64,000 bases of DNA from Lactococcus termiticola. Lineage in GTDB: Bacteria; Bacillota; Bacilli; Lactobacillales; Streptococcaceae. Where the stretch lies: assembly GCF_003116835.1 (NCBI RefSeq), contig NZ_BFFO01000001.1, positions 186,001 through 250,000 of the forward strand. The letters run 5' to 3'. Shown here one piece after another: positions 55,420 to 63,824 of the stretch (the stretch's first letter is position 1; every line of letters begins with the position of its first letter). Made by a program: the position numbers and the translations under genes. The notes under the pieces are model-generated. The model had not been told where the DNA came from, searched no databases, and was given only the letters and a program-made list of their open reading frames with translations.

Positions 55420-55986
55420 TTAGAGACTTTCAAGTCCCTTAACAATCGCCTGAGTAATCTCATCCAACTCGCCAATCCCGTTCACTTCAAGCACGATGCC
55501 ACGCTCTGCATAGGCCTTAGTCAAAGGAGCAGTTTCCTTGTCATAGATGGCCAGGCGTTTTTCGATGGCTTCTGGTGTGTCATCGGCACGGCCTTCGATT
55601 TCAGCACGTTTGGCGATCCGTTCCATCAGGACGGTGCGGTCAGCAGTCAGATTGATGACCCCTTCGACCTTGCGACCTGATTTGGTCAGGATTTCATCAA
55701 GGCGTTCAACCTGGGCAGCATTCCGAGGATAGCCGTCGAGGATAAAGCCTTTAGCAGCATCAGCCTGAGCCAGGCGGTCTTCGACCAAATCGCCTGTGAC
55801 TGAGTCAGGGACGAGTTCTCCCTTGTCAGTATAAGACTTGGCAAGCTTTCCGAGCTCAGTGTCATTCTTCATGTTTTCACGGAAGATGTCGCCTGTCGAG
55901 ATATGAGGAATATCATATTTCTTTGCCAAAAGTGCTGCCTGTGTCCCTTTACCTGAACCCTGAGGGCCCATAATCAATAAGTTCAT
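55420..55986 (-). CDS. adk: adenylate kinase, short-LID form
   Basis: 188 residues; interconverts ATP+AMP and 2 ADP. The P-loop is GPQGSGKGT, with STGDIFREN and LDGYPRNAAQ. Lactococcal and streptococcal Adk are about 212-215 residues with a long LID; here the LID is reduced to RAEIEGRADDTPE, the short form seen in other phyla. The gene still holds the usual place between secY and infA but has its own promoter and is separated from secY by inserted genes. ATG with AAGGAGACAAC. Confidence 0.94.
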   Translation of the reverse strand: MNLLIMGPQGSGKGTQAALLAKKYDIPHISTGDIFRENMKNDTELGKLAKSYTDKGELVPDSVTGDLVEDRLAQADAAKGFILDGYPRNAAQVERLDEILTKSGRKVEGVINLTADRTVLMERIAKRAEIEGRADDTPEAIEKRLAIYDKETAPLTKAYAERGIVLEVNGIGELDEITQAIVKGLESL

Positions 55987-56017
55987 GTTGTCTCCTTAAG
56001 ATTTTCTTACTTTTACT

Positions 56018-56046
56018 ATTTTACCGTATTTTTTGAGATAAATAAA
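56018..56046 (-). promoter_or_regulatory. adk promoter
   Basis: -35 TTTATT (56041-56046), 17-bp spacer, -10 TAAAAT (56018-56023). It is back to back with the rgg-like gene's promoter region. Confidence 0.55.
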
Positions 56047-56129
56047 GGATGAAATAGGGCGGGTATGCTAGAATGGTGCCAAGAAATCGACAGGCTTTGC
56101 CAGCAACCACCAAGATGAAAGGAGGCCAG

Positions 56130-56951
56130 ATGACCAGCTATGGCAAGCTCTTCCGCAGAATTCGAGAGCAAAAAAATCTCAGTCTGACTTATTTTGAGAG
56201 GCTGGGCATCAATCCTGGCAACCTCTCAAAATTTGAACGGGGCCAGACCATGATGGATTTCAGCCGGGTCGACAGCATGCTCCAAGCCATGGACGTGAGC
56301 TTAGCCGAATACGAGCTCATGCTTCATCATTTTACGCCCAATTTTCAAGAACTCTTTTTAGAAGCGGTCGAGCAGGCAAATTTCGCTCAGGATAAGCGAC
56401 GGCTAAACGCCTTGTACGACGAAGCAAGCCGAGACTTCTATCCCCTGCTTGCTTTGACAGCGAAGGCCTGCTACAGTACCCTAGAAGCAGGAGAAATCAA
56501 TTTGATTCTCAAACGCTTGGATAACTCCCTGCACTGGGGCTACTTTGAGCTATCGCTGATTTACTTTACGATGGAACAACTCCAGACGAAAGACCTGAAA
56601 AGACTATTGAGCGATTTTGACCAGAAACACCAGCACTTTTACAATATCCTAGCCTATCGCAGAAGGCTCCTCCAAGTCGCCTGTCAACTCATCATTTTGC
56701 TTTCATGGCGGGAAGAGCAGGCCCTGGCCGGGAAAATCCTTAAAAAGCTTGAAGGGCGTAATCGCAATAGCATTGACTTTTATATTGACACGCTTTGTAA
56801 ACTCGCTTCAGCCACTTATCGTTGTTGCTTTGAAGCCCCTCAGTATGGAAGGCAGGAAATCCGGGCGACCTTAGACATCATGAACCAGCTCGAGCAAAAA
56901 GACTTGCGTGACTTTTATGAGCAAAAATTAGCTCAAATCCTTGGAGAATAG
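56130..56951 (+). CDS. Rgg/GadR/MutR family transcriptional regulator
   Basis: 273 residues. The N-terminal helix-turn-helix is YGKLFRRIREQKNLSLTYFE and GINPGNLSKFERGQTMMDFS; the remaining 210 residues are helical TPR-like repeats that in Rgg proteins bind a short peptide pheromone. The start at 56130 follows AAAGGAGG. It precedes a YqcI/YcgG-like gene and an MFS exporter on the same strand. No convincing peptide pheromone gene was found beside it. An extended -10 (TGCTAGAAT) lies near 56064-56075. Confidence 0.87.
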   Translation: MTSYGKLFRRIREQKNLSLTYFERLGINPGNLSKFERGQTMMDFSRVDSMLQAMDVSLAEYELMLHHFTPNFQELFLEAVEQANFAQDKRRLNALYDEASRDFYPLLALTAKACYSTLEAGEINLILKRLDNSLHWGYFELSLIYFTMEQLQTKDLKRLLSDFDQKHQHFYNILAYRRRLLQVACQLIILLSWREEQALAGKILKKLEGRNRNSIDFYIDTLCKLASATYRCCFEAPQYGRQEIRATLDIMNQLEQKDLRDFYEQKLAQILGE

Positions 56952-56963
56952 GCTTTCCAGCCC

Positions 56964-56990
56964 TTGCTTTAACGCAAGGGGTTTTTGTTG
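56964..56990 (+). terminator. terminator after the Rgg gene
   Basis: CCCTTGC-TTTAAC-GCAAGGGGTTTTTG. Confidence 0.8.
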
Positions 56991-57063
56991 ATTTGAGGTA
57001 GAAGCTTGGTTAACATGGAGGTATTAAGCTTTTGTTTGATTCGAATACCATAAGGAGAAAAAC

Positions 57064-58046
57064 ATGTTAGTGAGTTTAGAAAGTATTCATCAAGGCAACC
57101 TGCCTGCTGAGCAATGGAAAAAGGATGCTCTGACAGGAATTCAAAAGAGTATAGAGACTCCAGGATTCCCTTGTGTTTATGCCGTTAGTGGCTACAAAAA
57201 AGTGCTCACTTCTTTTCATTTTTAAGCTATCCCTATTCTATCGATGAGCTGAAAAACGATATGGCTTCCTATTTGGAAAGTATCCAGGACCCTGAGAAGT
57301 CTATTAAAGAGACAGGACTCTCTGGTCTACTCATTCTCTTTGAACCTATTTCATCAAAACTATCATTAAGACAGCGACAGTTTATGACCTGGGAACTCCT
57401 TGAAAAGATGAAAATAAAGTTCGAAGGAGAGCACCATATACCGCCCACTTCGGATGATTTTTCCTTTGACTTTTTGGGAGAAACTTGGTTTATTAATTTC
57501 AGTAGCGAAGCCTATCAACAGCGGATTTCTCGGAAGATTGATGTTTTTGTAGTCCTAGCTGTCCAAGCTTTCAGCATGTCTGATGCATTTTTTGAGAGTG
57601 ACAATGAAAAAAAGGCAAAGGCTCAAAGCATGGTACGCTCTCTAGCCCAAAAGTTTGACCATATGCCCGTACATCCTGGCCTCGGGCCCATCATAGGAAA
57701 AACAGACAAACCTACTCCAATGAAGCTTTCCTATTACATCGGAGACAAGAACGATGATCCTTCATTTGAACCATGGAAATATCAGAGCTTAGAGGGCTTA
57801 CCAATCTATATTGATAAAGAACTCCTCACTGACAAAAACATAGAACAGGACCTCGCTTTTCTTCAACAATATAAACAGCTTGAAGTCATAAATATTGAAG
57901 ATTTGGAGCTCCTTCGTCAGAAACTGATTTTTGTCAGCAGGCAAAAAGTGCTTTATGATAATGTCCATTCTCTCATCCTTTCACCCGAGGGCCATATTCA
58001 AAGTCTGGTCGACCTCCTCTACGCCTTTGAAGAGGTCGGCCAATGA
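57064..58046 (+). pseudogene. YqcI/YcgG-like (GntA family) gene with frameshift
   Basis: The ATG at 57064 follows AAGGAG and reads MLVSLESIHQGNLPAEQWKK...GFPCVYAVSGYKK, then stops at 57223. One base more in the A6 tract at 57194-57200 would continue SAHFFSFLSYPYSIDELKND and the long open frame to 58046. The joined protein, about 327 residues, has FPCVYA, WFINFSSEAYQQRISRKID and HPGLGPIIG, reminiscent of the YqcI/YcgG (heme oxygenase-like) family. It may be a real mutation, a phase-variable tract or a sequencing error. The end overlaps the MFS start by 4 nt. Confidence 0.65.
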
Positions 58047-59392
58047 ATGAAAAGCTCTCCCCAAAATTACTCCTCGCCATCCTCGTCATCGGCATCCAGG
58101 GCTTCGTTGACATCTTTTTGGGCACCTCACTAAACGTTGCCTTCCCCCAGATTGTCAAAGCCTTTAACATCAGCCTGAGCGATGTCCAATGGCTGAGCAG
58201 TGGCGTGATGATTGTCGCCACCATCAGCACGCTGATTGCCCCCTGGCTGACACAATGCATCACTGTAAAAACCCAGTTTCTCATCATCAGCCTGGTTTCG
58301 ATTTTGGGTATCTTGCTTGATGCCCTGGCGACAGAATTTAGCCTCGTCCTCATTGGTCGGTTATTCCAAGGCCTCGGTGGTGGGCTTGGGATTACGCTCA
58401 TGTTTACAGTGATTCTCCAACAGGTCCCGCTCGCCAAGAGGGGAAGAATCATGGGGCTGGGAGGCCTTGTCCTTTCCTTTGCCCCCGCCTTAGGGCCCTC
58501 TATTAGTGGCTGGGTCAATGACCAATGGTCCTGGCAGGGGATTTTCTGGTTTGTCCTTCCCCTGCAAGTGCTAGCCTTCCTAGTTGGAATCCTGACCATC
58601 CAGCAGGCCAGTGAACTCAGCCGTCCAACCTTAGACCTCATTGGCTGGGGAACACTGACCTTATTTTTCCTTTCCGGGCTTTTTGGTATTCAAAGTCTTA
58701 TCCTATATGGCCTCAACTTGGAAACACTCATATTTTTAGGCCTATTTGTTCTTTTAGGCTTCTTCTACTTCCGGCATTATAGGCAGACGGATCAACCGAT
58801 TGTCAGCTTGGCTGTCTTTCGGCAGAAGCTCTTTAGCCTTGGCTTTGCTTCAGCCTTTATCGCCCAGTTGGTCCTCCTCAGCTTTCTTTCTACCACGCCC
58901 TTTCTCATTCAGGCTAATGCCGGACAGACCGCCACCTTTGCAGGCCTCGCCCTCCTCCCCGGAGCCATTGCCAACGCCCTCTTATCCTATGTCGGCGGGA
59001 TCTTATACGACCGGCTCGACCGGCGCCTGCCGATTATCATTGGAACTGTCTTATTCCTCCTCGCTACTACGGCAAACCTCCTCTTCCCCTCTAGTTTGTG
59101 GGCGACGATTAGCTCTATCACGCTCTTTCAAATCGGGGCTGGCTTCTGGTTCAGTGCCAATATGACCCGCTCCATCAGCCAGCTCGATGACAGCCTGCAT
59201 AGCACCGGCTCTGCCCTGTTTAATATTGCCAACAACTACGCTGCAGCGATTGGGACCGCCTTTGCCACCGGCCTGTTGAACAGCTTAAATCCTGCAAGCC
59301 TCGATCTCCTTTATCTGATAAGGTTTCTACTAATTGCCACAGTCATCGCCCTAGTCGTTGCCAGCATGAAAAAGCAAGCTATAAAAAGATGA
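58043..59392 (+). CDS. MFS exporter, DHA2 (EmrB/Lmr-like) type
   Basis: 449 residues with 12-14 helices. DIFLGTSLNVAFPQIVKAF (motif D1-like), FQGLGGGLGITLMF and FAPALGPSISGWVND (motif C) mark the DHA2 drug exporter class. It starts by ATGA overlap with the frameshifted upstream gene, so translation may depend on ribosomes finishing that frame. The gene lies within the ribosomal region on the opposite strand, between adk and secY. The substrate may be made or modified by the upstream gene product; inference only. Confidence 0.88.
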   Translation: MNEKLSPKLLLAILVIGIQGFVDIFLGTSLNVAFPQIVKAFNISLSDVQWLSSGVMIVATISTLIAPWLTQCITVKTQFLIISLVSILGILLDALATEFSLVLIGRLFQGLGGGLGITLMFTVILQQVPLAKRGRIMGLGGLVLSFAPALGPSISGWVNDQWSWQGIFWFVLPLQVLAFLVGILTIQQASELSRPTLDLIGWGTLTLFFLSGLFGIQSLILYGLNLETLIFLGLFVLLGFFYFRHYRQTDQPIVSLAVFRQKLFSLGFASAFIAQLVLLSFLSTTPFLIQANAGQTATFAGLALLPGAIANALLSYVGGILYDRLDRRLPIIIGTVLFLLATTANLLFPSSLWATISSITLFQIGAGFWFSANMTRSISQLDDSLHSTGSALFNIANNYAAAIGTAFATGLLNSLNPASLDLLYLIRFLLIATVIALVVASMKKQAIKR

Positions 59393-59421
59393 TTCCCCTG
59401 TCTCAGGAATCATCTTTTTTT
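59388..59421 (+). terminator. terminator of the MFS unit
   Basis: GATGATTCC-CCTGTCTCA-GGAATCATCTTTTTTT overlaps the stop codon. Confidence 0.85.
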
Positions 59422-59433
59422 ATTCTCAGAAAA

Positions 59434-59458
59434 CAAAAAAACAGCCGAAGCTGTTTCT
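59434..59458 (-). terminator. secY terminator
   Basis: Minus-strand AAACAGC-TTCG-GCTGTTTTTTT directly after secY, so spc transcription ends here. Confidence 0.85.
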
Positions 59459-60774
59459 TAATTCTCAATCGGATTATCCATAAAGCCGTCGTACTTCTTC
59501 TTCAAGAGGTAGCCTTCGAGCTGTTTGACAGCCTGAATCGCAACCTGAATCAGGATGAGGAGGGAAGTTCCTCCAAGGGCGACGATTTTAGGCAGGCCCC
59601 AGAGGTTTTGTGCCGCAATCGGGATGATTGAAATCAGACCGAGGAAGAGGGCACCAACTGTAGCCAGACGCATAATCAAGCCAGAGATCCATTTTTCAGT
59701 CCCCTTACCTGGCCGGACATTAGGAATGTAGGCCCCCTGCTTTTGCAGGTTTTCTGCCATCTTCTCAGGATTGACCTGGACGAAGGAATAGAAGAAGGTA
59801 AAGAGAATAATCAGCAGGGCGTAGAGCAACATACCGGTCCAAGAAGTGTATGAGAGAGCCTCTTGGAGATGATTCAGCCAGCTGGCTGAGTTGCCGTTGG
59901 TCCGCTGCAGGAATTGCACAATCGTGGCAGGAGCCGTTGTGATTGACCCGGCAAAGATGACGGGGATAACACCGGCTGGATTGACACGCAGGGGCAGGTA
60001 TGAACTCATCGGAGCCCCTTGGGTCAGCTTGGTGTATTGAATCGGCACCTTGCGTTCTGCCTGCTGGAAGAAGGTCGTCACGTAGATGATGACCGCTGCC
60101 GCAATAATCAGGGCAATGACGAAGACCCAAGACATAGGAATTTGGTCAGGCCGGACATTGACGAATTTTTCATCATAGACCGACTTGACAGCACTAGGGA
60201 CACCAGAGATAATCCCGGTGAAGATGATGACAGAAACACCGTTACCAAAGCCTTTTTCATTGATTTGCTCACCCATCCAGGTGACAATCATCGAACCGGT
60301 CGTAAGCAAAATCCCAATCATGACATAGGTCTGCCAGTTTGGTGTCGCCACGACATTGGCTGTCGCAATGGCCTGGAAGGTCGCCGTGATCCCGATGGAT
60401 TGGGCCATGGCCAGCACCAGCGTGATGTATCGGGTCGCTTGATTCAGCTTGCGACGGCCGACTTCACCCTGTTTTGACCACTCGACAAATTTTGGCAGGA
60501 TGTCCATCTGGAGGAGCTGCACAATGATTGAGGCCGTGATATAAGGCGAGACCCCCATGGCAAAGAGCGAGTAGCTCTGCAGAGCGTTCCCTGAGACCAG
60601 GTTGAGCATGTTCAAGAATGGCAACTCACCAATCGTGTTCAGGTTTTCAATATTGACACCTGGGACAGTGATGTGGGCACCAAGCCGAAAGACAAAAATG
60701 ATAAAAATGGTAAAGGCAATACGGGCCCGGACATCTTTAAGTTTTAAGGCTTCAAATAGGGTTTTGAAAAACAT
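59458..60774 (-). CDS. secY: protein translocase subunit SecY
   Basis: 438 residues with ten helices, the channel of the Sec translocon. Family segments include GAHITVPGVN, SYSLFAMGVSPYITASIIVQLLQM-type helix 2, and NPEKMAENLQKQGAYIPNVRPG in the cytoplasmic loop that contacts SecA and ribosomes. ATG with AAGGAAGG, 64 bp after rplO. Confidence 0.97.
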   Translation of the reverse strand: MFFKTLFEALKLKDVRARIAFTIFIIFVFRLGAHITVPGVNIENLNTIGELPFLNMLNLVSGNALQSYSLFAMGVSPYITASIIVQLLQMDILPKFVEWSKQGEVGRRKLNQATRYITLVLAMAQSIGITATFQAIATANVVATPNWQTYVMIGILLTTGSMIVTWMGEQINEKGFGNGVSVIIFTGIISGVPSAVKSVYDEKFVNVRPDQIPMSWVFVIALIIAAAVIIYVTTFFQQAERKVPIQYTKLTQGAPMSSYLPLRVNPAGVIPVIFAGSITTAPATIVQFLQRTNGNSASWLNHLQEALSYTSWTGMLLYALLIILFTFFYSFVQVNPEKMAENLQKQGAYIPNVRPGKGTEKWISGLIMRLATVGALFLGLISIIPIAAQNLWGLPKIVALGGTSLLILIQVAIQAVKQLEGYLLKKKYDGFMDNPIEN

Positions 60775-60838
60775 TTATACCTTCCTTAAAAAGCGGATTT
60801 ATAAATAAAGGGCTGATGATGACCAGCCGCTTTATGCA

Positions 60839-61291
60839 TTATTTGCTTTCTGGTACAACGACGCTACCGCCGTTAGCTTCGATTGCAGCTTTAGCAGCAG
60901 CAGAGACTTTAGCGACGTTGACTTTAAGGTTTTTAACAGTCAATTCACCGTTGGCCAAAACTTTAACACCATCTTTGACGTTCTTGATGATTTTTGCGGC
61001 AACGAGTGCTTCTGCAGTCACATCTGCACCATCTTCAAGGCGGTTCAAAGTGTCAAGGTTTACAATAGCATATTCCTTGTGGTTTACGTTCAAGAAACCA
61101 CGTTTAGGCATCCGACGGAAGAGTTCTGTTTGTCCACCTTCAAAACCTGGACGTACGCCACCACCTGAACGGGCTTTTTGACCTTTTTGACCACGGCCAG
61201 AAGTTTTACCGTTACCAGATGAAGTACCACGACCCACACGGTTGCGGACTTTACGAGAGCCTTCTGCGGCTTTAAGTTCATGTAATTTCAT
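60839..61291 (-). CDS. rplO: 50S ribosomal protein L15
   Basis: 150 residues: [40 protein letters not shown] and [15 protein letters not shown]. First gene of a rplO-secY unit with its own promoter (61402) and a structured leader (61308-61369). In most relatives rpmD directly precedes rplO; here about 1.8 kb lies between. Confidence 0.97.
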   Translation of the reverse strand: MKLHELKAAEGSRKVRNRVGRGTSSGNGKTSGRGQKGQKARSGGGVRPGFEGGQTELFRRMPKRGFLNVNHKEYAIVNLDTLNRLEDGADVTAEALVAAKIIKNVKDGVKVLANGELTVKNLKVNVAKVSAAAKAAIEANGGSVVVPESK

Positions 61292-61307
61292 GTTGATTCT
61301 CCTTATG

Positions 61308-61369
61308 TTGTAGCTGGCTCACGCCTTCTTGACTTGAAAGGAACAGGGCAAGTTGACTCGCTGCTACAA
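61308..61369 (-). other. structured rplO leader (possible r-protein autoregulatory site)
   Basis: TTGTAGC at the distal end pairs with GCTACAA close to the start codon. Inside, ACTTG...CAAGT forms a hairpin. The closing stem lies 7-8 nt upstream of the AAGGAG ribosome site. It is not one of the r-protein leaders I can name. Confidence 0.45.
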
Positions 61370-61401
61370 TAAATTATATTTTTGTGCATTCGCACTTCTA
61401 T

Positions 61402-61430
61402 AGTTTATCAAAAATAAGGTCGATAAGCAA
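61402..61430 (-). promoter_or_regulatory. rplO-secY promoter
   Basis: -35 TTGCTT (61425-61430), 17-bp spacer, extended -10 TGATAAACT (61402-61410). Confidence 0.7.
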
Positions 61431-61449
61431 GGGTTATTCATGGAAATGT

Positions 61450-61582
61450 GGTCCGTTGCGTTCCAGAAATCCGGCAACGACATCGTGGGGCCGGCAGCGT
61501 CCATGCCTAAATCTGGAGCCCCTTGGTCTCCAGATTTGCCTTATCCCACGATATTTTGCCAGATTTCTTCCACTCCACTCTC
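61450..61582 (-). repeat. family-1 three-way-junction repeat, copy 13 (arm II shortened)
   Basis: The ends are GTTGCGTTCCAGAAAT and ATTTCTTCCACTCCACT. The outer stem carries CGACATCGTGGG / CCCACGATATT. Arm I, AAATCTGGAGACC / GGGGCTCCAGATTT, is perfect. Arm II is trimmed to about 20 nt. Confidence 0.85.
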
Positions 61583-61627
61583 AGCTCCCCACCTAAACCG
61601 AAAAACATAGGCACTTACAAGCCATAA

Positions 61628-61662
61628 TAAAGGCGAGCTTTCTACAAAGAAAACTCGCCCCT
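61628..61662 (-). terminator. terminator of the bacteriocin-like unit
   Basis: Minus-strand GGGCGAG...CTCGCC with a 15-nt loop followed by TTTATT, just past the stop at 61665. Confidence 0.65.
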
Positions 61663-61664
61663 GG

Positions 61665-62036
61665 TTAGCTCTTTGCTATGGTCTTACGCATCTCTTTAAC
61701 CAGATAGCTCACAACTGCTATGCGAATACCTAAGATTAACAAACCTCCAGCAGTTGTTCTCAGTTGGGTCAGCTCGTATACTGCGAAAATCGTGTAGCCG
61801 ACTACTAAGAACAAACTCGCAAGAATTACTATCATAAGGGGTGTCTTTCCTTCTTTTTCTTTCAATACTTGGATTGAAAAATAGACGATCCCCCAAAAAG
61901 GGTACTCTATCAACTTCAATGCGAGTAAAAAGTCGCCAGTAAAGATATACCATCCCCCTGCAACCATAGCCACTGCTGCGAAAATCAGATCTATCACTAA
62001 GCTTAGAACAGCTCTTCTTTCCTTCTTATTCATCAT
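61665..62036 (-). CDS. four-helix membrane protein, putative immunity protein
   Basis: About 123 residues starting MMNKKERRAVLSLVIDLIFA with four predicted helices (about 10-32, 40-60, 70-92, 97-115) and a basic tail (VKEMRKTIAKS). The ATG overlaps the stop of the secreted bacteriocin-like gene (ATGA), so the two are translationally coupled. Small multi-helix membrane proteins coupled to bacteriocin genes are usually immunity proteins; this assignment is from context only. Confidence 0.65.
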   Translation of the reverse strand: MMNKKERRAVLSLVIDLIFAAVAMVAGGWYIFTGDFLLALKLIEYPFWGIVYFSIQVLKEKEGKTPLMIVILASLFLVVGYTIFAVYELTQLRTTAGGLLILGIRIAVVSYLVKEMRKTIAKS

Positions 62037-62521
62037 AAGACAAGTAAGGTAATCGCTTTGGTCACTGTCCAAGCCAGCCAGTCAGGCATTCCTACTTGCT
62101 TGCATGCCCAAAAAATCGCATCTTCTACTGAGCCGGTCGCCTTATCAATTAGATTCAAAAAGCCTTCAAGCCCTACATACTTCTTGATTGTTGATTTCAC
62201 AAAACCAGGGAGTCGATGATAGATATTCCTAATCGCCTTGACAAGCCAACTGTATTTTCCACGATTCTGACTCTCGCCGTAATGCTCAACCACGGCATTC
62301 CCATTTTTATCAAAGGCAATGCCGTTAATCAAGTAAATATCCTTCAAATCAACCTCGGAGGCCAAAACCTCTTCATAAGTCAGCTTTGCTGGTCCCGGCT
62401 TATTAAGCTGATAAGAGTTTTGCACACTATTAGCTTGTGCAACTTGACTCACAGGTAAGCCAAGGCTGACAAGCAATGTCCCTACAGCAAGAGAGGCGAG
62501 AGCAATTTGTTTTATCTTCAT
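62033..62521 (-). CDS. secreted bacteriocin-like protein
   Basis: 162 residues. A Sec signal peptide (MKIKQIALASLAVGTLLVSL to about VAQA, residue 31) leads to a mature part of about 130 residues. The first half is hydrophilic (LASEVDLKDIYLINGIAFDK). The last 70 are basic-amphipathic and hydrophobic (KYSWLVKAIRNIYHRLPGFV, then a C-terminal WLAWTVTKAITLLVL). The hydrophobic end and the coupled membrane protein suggest a pore-forming bacteriocin. I recall similar secreted proteins in lactic acid bacteria but cannot name the family. The ATG follows AAGAAAGG. Confidence 0.6.
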   Translation of the reverse strand: MKIKQIALASLAVGTLLVSLGLPVSQVAQANSVQNSYQLNKPGPAKLTYEEVLASEVDLKDIYLINGIAFDKNGNAVVEHYGESQNRGKYSWLVKAIRNIYHRLPGFVKSTIKKYVGLEGFLNLIDKATGSVEDAIFWACKQVGMPDWLAWTVTKAITLLVL

Positions 62522-62748
62522 GATTTTTCCTTTCTTCTTTAGTTTTCTTTTGAGCAACTTTGTCTGGCCAGACAGTGAAAGACAGTATTTTTCCTTCCTT
62601 CAACTCTAGTTTAACCCACGATTTTCTTCGTCTCCATTTTTGAAACTAAAATGCAGATGAAAAAATATTAAAGTGGCATGAATTTCACTTCCGATGTTTC
62701 ATTTTGCCGTTTTTCAATGTCAAAACGCTAAGACTATTAATCAATTTC

Positions 62749-62780
62749 AAAAAACATCGGCTTAAAACCGATGTTTAACA
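62749..62780. terminator. hairpin terminator upstream of the bacteriocin-like gene
   Basis: AAACATCGG-CTTAAAA-CCGATGTTT with A and T runs. On the minus strand it ends in TTTTTTG, so it blocks read-through from rpmD. The region 62560-62748 holds the gene's promoter area, including an inverted repeat AGTGGCATGAATTTCACT near 62671, but I see no clear -35/-10 pair. Confidence 0.65.
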
Positions 62781-62849
62781 AAATAGAGTCTTCAACAATT
62801 TGCGAAGCAATCCGCCAAAGGCGGGAGCGAAGCTCTTACCCCCCCCCCA

Positions 62850-63020
62850 GGGGATTTTCTAGTAGTGGGATTATCGAAAGCTCCGCTTTCGTATAATCCG
62901 CGGAGCGGGAATCCGCAAGTACTATTTCTTAGTGGCTCGACGGCTCCCGCAGGGAGACTAAGAGGCACTTAGAAATAGTCGCAGCTAGTCCCGCGAGCAC
63001 CCACTACTAGAAACATCCCC
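62850..63020 (+). ncRNA. family-2 covarying structured element, copy B
   Basis: P1: GGGGATTTTCTAGTAGTGGG pairs with CCCACTACTAGAAACATCCCC. Arm 1: CGAAAGC-TCC-GCTTTCG, then a bulged T, extended by GGATTAT/ATAATCC. Arm 2: GCGGGA / TCCCGC, then ACTATTTCT / AGAAATAGT, then CTCCC-GCA-GGGAG. Unpaired ATCCGCAAGT, CGACGG and ACTAAG are identical to copy A. The length is nearly identical to A (171 against 172). It lies between the bacteriocin-like gene and rpmD. Confidence 0.75.
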
Positions 63021-63055
63021 AGCCCGAAGGGAGAAAGCCGTCCGCCGGACACAAA

Positions 63056-63092
63056 TAAAAAAAGCCCAGCTTCTTCAAGCTGGACATTTTTA
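63056..63092 (-). terminator. terminator after rpmD
   Basis: Minus-strand GTCCAGCTT-GAAG-AAGCTGGGC followed by seven T, only a few bases after the rpmD stop. It separates rpmD from rplO transcriptionally. Confidence 0.85.
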
Positions 63093-63095
63093 TCT

Positions 63096-63275
63096 TTATG
63101 CTTCTTCTACTTTCACCAAGTGTGAAATTGAGTTAGCCATACCGCGGATTGCAGCATTGTCTTCTTTCACAACTGAAGAACCAAGTTTACCAAGACCGAG
63201 TGCAACAACAGTTTTACGTTGAGCAGGGATACGGCCGATTGGTGATTTTACAAGTGTAATCTTAATTTGAGCCAT
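63096..63275 (-). CDS. rpmD: 50S ribosomal protein L30
   Basis: 59 residues: [40 protein letters not shown] and [10 protein letters not shown]. It lies 17 bp after rpsE. In relatives it is followed at once by rplO; here a terminator follows. Confidence 0.97.
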   Translation of the reverse strand: MAQIKITLVKSPIGRIPAQRKTVVALGLGKLGSSVVKEDNAAIRGMANSISHLVKVEEA

Positions 63276-63292
63276 TTTTATCTCCTCTCAGT

Positions 63293-63805
63293 TTAGGCAA
63301 GGTCTGAGACTTTGACACCACGAAGGGCAGCAACGTCTTCAGCACGTTTGAGTTGTTTCAAACCATCAACGGTTGCGCGAACAACGTTGATTGCTGTGTT
63401 TGAACCAAGTGATTTAGATGTTACGTCAGCAACACCAGCGAGTTCGAGGACGGCACGAACGGCACCACCTGCGGCAACTCCGGCACCTTCTACAGCTGGT
63501 TTCAACAAGATCTTACCACCACCGAAGACACCAAGTGCTTCATGGGGAAGAGTTGTACCAACCATAGGTACAGTGATGAGGTTTTTCTTCGCTGCTTCGA
63601 TAGCTTTACGGATAGCTTCTGGAACTTCTTGAGCTTTACCAGTACCGAAACCAACACGACCATTACGGTCACCTACAACGACAAGGGCTGCAAAGCGGAG
63701 ACGACGTCCACCTTTAACGACCTTAGTAACACGGTTGATTGCAACTACACGTTCTTCAAATTCGCTTTTTTCTTCGCGACGGTTATTTCTTTTTTCTTCT
63801 GCCAT
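63293..63805 (-). CDS. rpsE: 30S ribosomal protein S5
   Basis: 170 residues with the N-terminal dsRBD-like [20 protein letters not shown] and [20 protein letters not shown], and IKLL-type core [19 protein letters not shown]. Involved in decoding fidelity. Standard position between rplR and rpmD. Confidence 0.97.
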   Translation of the reverse strand: MAEEKRNNRREEKSEFEERVVAINRVTKVVKGGRRLRFAALVVVGDRNGRVGFGTGKAQEVPEAIRKAIEAAKKNLITVPMVGTTLPHEALGVFGGGKILLKPAVEGAGVAAGGAVRAVLELAGVADVTSKSLGSNTAINVVRATVDGLKQLKRAEDVAALRGVKVSDLA

Positions 63806-63824
63806 TTTTAGTTATCCCCTTTCC

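Noticed and set aside
57014-57052. 12-codon ORF (MEVLSFCLIRIP) upstream of the YqcI-like gene as an Rgg pheromone
   Set aside because: No ribosome site, and it lacks the basic start and length of known short hydrophobic peptides; it may be chance.
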